This document shows, piece after piece, positions 4,863 to 5,123 of a stretch of 5,123 nt of DNA. The notes beneath the pieces are model-generated. The model searched no databases and was not told where the DNA came from. It saw only the letters and a program-made list of their open reading frames with translations. The stretch comes from CALBPI01 sp039814545 (GTDB taxonomy: Bacteria; Pseudomonadota; Gammaproteobacteria; Steroidobacterales; Woeseiaceae), in NCBI GenBank assembly GCA_039814545.1, contig JBCCBB010000130.1:1-5123 (forward strand), in the 5' to 3' direction. Each line of letters starts with the position of its first letter. The stretch's first letter is position 1. The position numbers were made by a program, and so were the translations under genes.

Positions 4863-5123
4863 ATGAGCGAGACACCCGAATCTTCCCTGCAGCGCTTTGC
4901 GCGCATGAGCCGCGAGTTCTTTGTCATTGTCATCGGCGTATTCGTCGCACTTGCGGCCGAGTCGTGGTGGAGCGAGCGCGAGGATCGCCAGCTCGAGCGC
5001 GAACTGCGAACCGATATGATTGCGGAGTTCGCTGCGAACATCTCGATTCTCGAGGCAGACATCGCCGCCAACATCGACTACATGGGGCGAACGCGCGGGT
5101 TGGTCGAGGATGAAGGCGATCCC
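4863..5123 (+). CDS. Membrane-anchored protein of unknown function, N-terminal part
   Basis: The frame is open from the ATG to the right edge, giving the first 87 residues of a longer protein. The start has an AGAGAG ribosome-binding-like sequence at 4851-4856, 6 nt upstream. Residues 1-17 are polar. Residues about 18-34 (REFFVIVIGVFVALAAE) form a single membrane helix. The segment after SWW is strongly charged and helical (SEREDRQLERELRTDM and on), compatible with a coiled coil. The pattern of a short N-terminus, one helix with 'VIVIGVFVAL', then a charged helix is one I associate with DUF6090-like small proteins of gammaproteobacteria, but that is only a resemblance and I assign no function. 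The gene is divergent from the riboswitch operon and separated from it by the REP pair. Confidence 0.75.
   Translation, partial: MSETPESSLQRFARMSREFFVIVIGVFVALAAESWWSEREDRQLERELRTDMIAEFAANISILEADIAANIDYMGRTRGLVEDEGDP

Overview
The window looks like chromosomal DNA from a moderately GC-rich proteobacterium, most likely a gammaproteobacterium. This is inferred from the combination of a chromosomal-type integron integrase, a class I cyclic-di-GMP riboswitch, CATTGCGAG-type palindromic repeats and AGGAG-type ribosome binding sites. No rRNA or species-diagnostic gene is present, so the assignment is tentative.

Layout. Positions 1-461 hold no gene I can support. Positions 462-1649 (+) carry two closely spaced genes: a 59-residue protein that resembles small antitoxin-like proteins, then, after 15 nt, a full-length integron integrase (IntI) with all catalytic residues and the IntI-specific insertion. 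I could find no canonical attI or attC core site on either side, so this is either a solo or decayed integron, or one whose array lies left of the window. The integrase ends one base before the stop codon of a convergent gene.

Positions 1651-4463 (-) carry three genes in one direction, probably one operon read right to left: a 470-residue FAD-linked (PCMH/ALO-type) oxidoreductase, a 293-residue DUF1295 (steroid 5-alpha-reductase-like) integral membrane protein, and a 130-residue membrane protein of unknown function. The leader of the first gene contains a clear GEMM-I (c-di-GMP-I) riboswitch at about 4552-4638. It is followed by a 9-bp hairpin whose loop holds the Shine-Dalgarno sequence and start codon. 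The operon is therefore probably switched by c-di-GMP at the level of translation. The two internal gaps of the operon also contain inverted repeats.

Positions 4701-4810 are a pair of inverted REP-like units. They lie between this operon and a divergent gene at 4863 (+), whose N-terminal 87 codons (one membrane helix, then a charged helical region) run off the right edge.

The two items most worth attention are the c-di-GMP riboswitch in front of an uncharacterised flavoprotein/DUF1295 pair, and the antitoxin-like ORF arranged as the leader gene of an integron integrase that lacks visible recombination sites.
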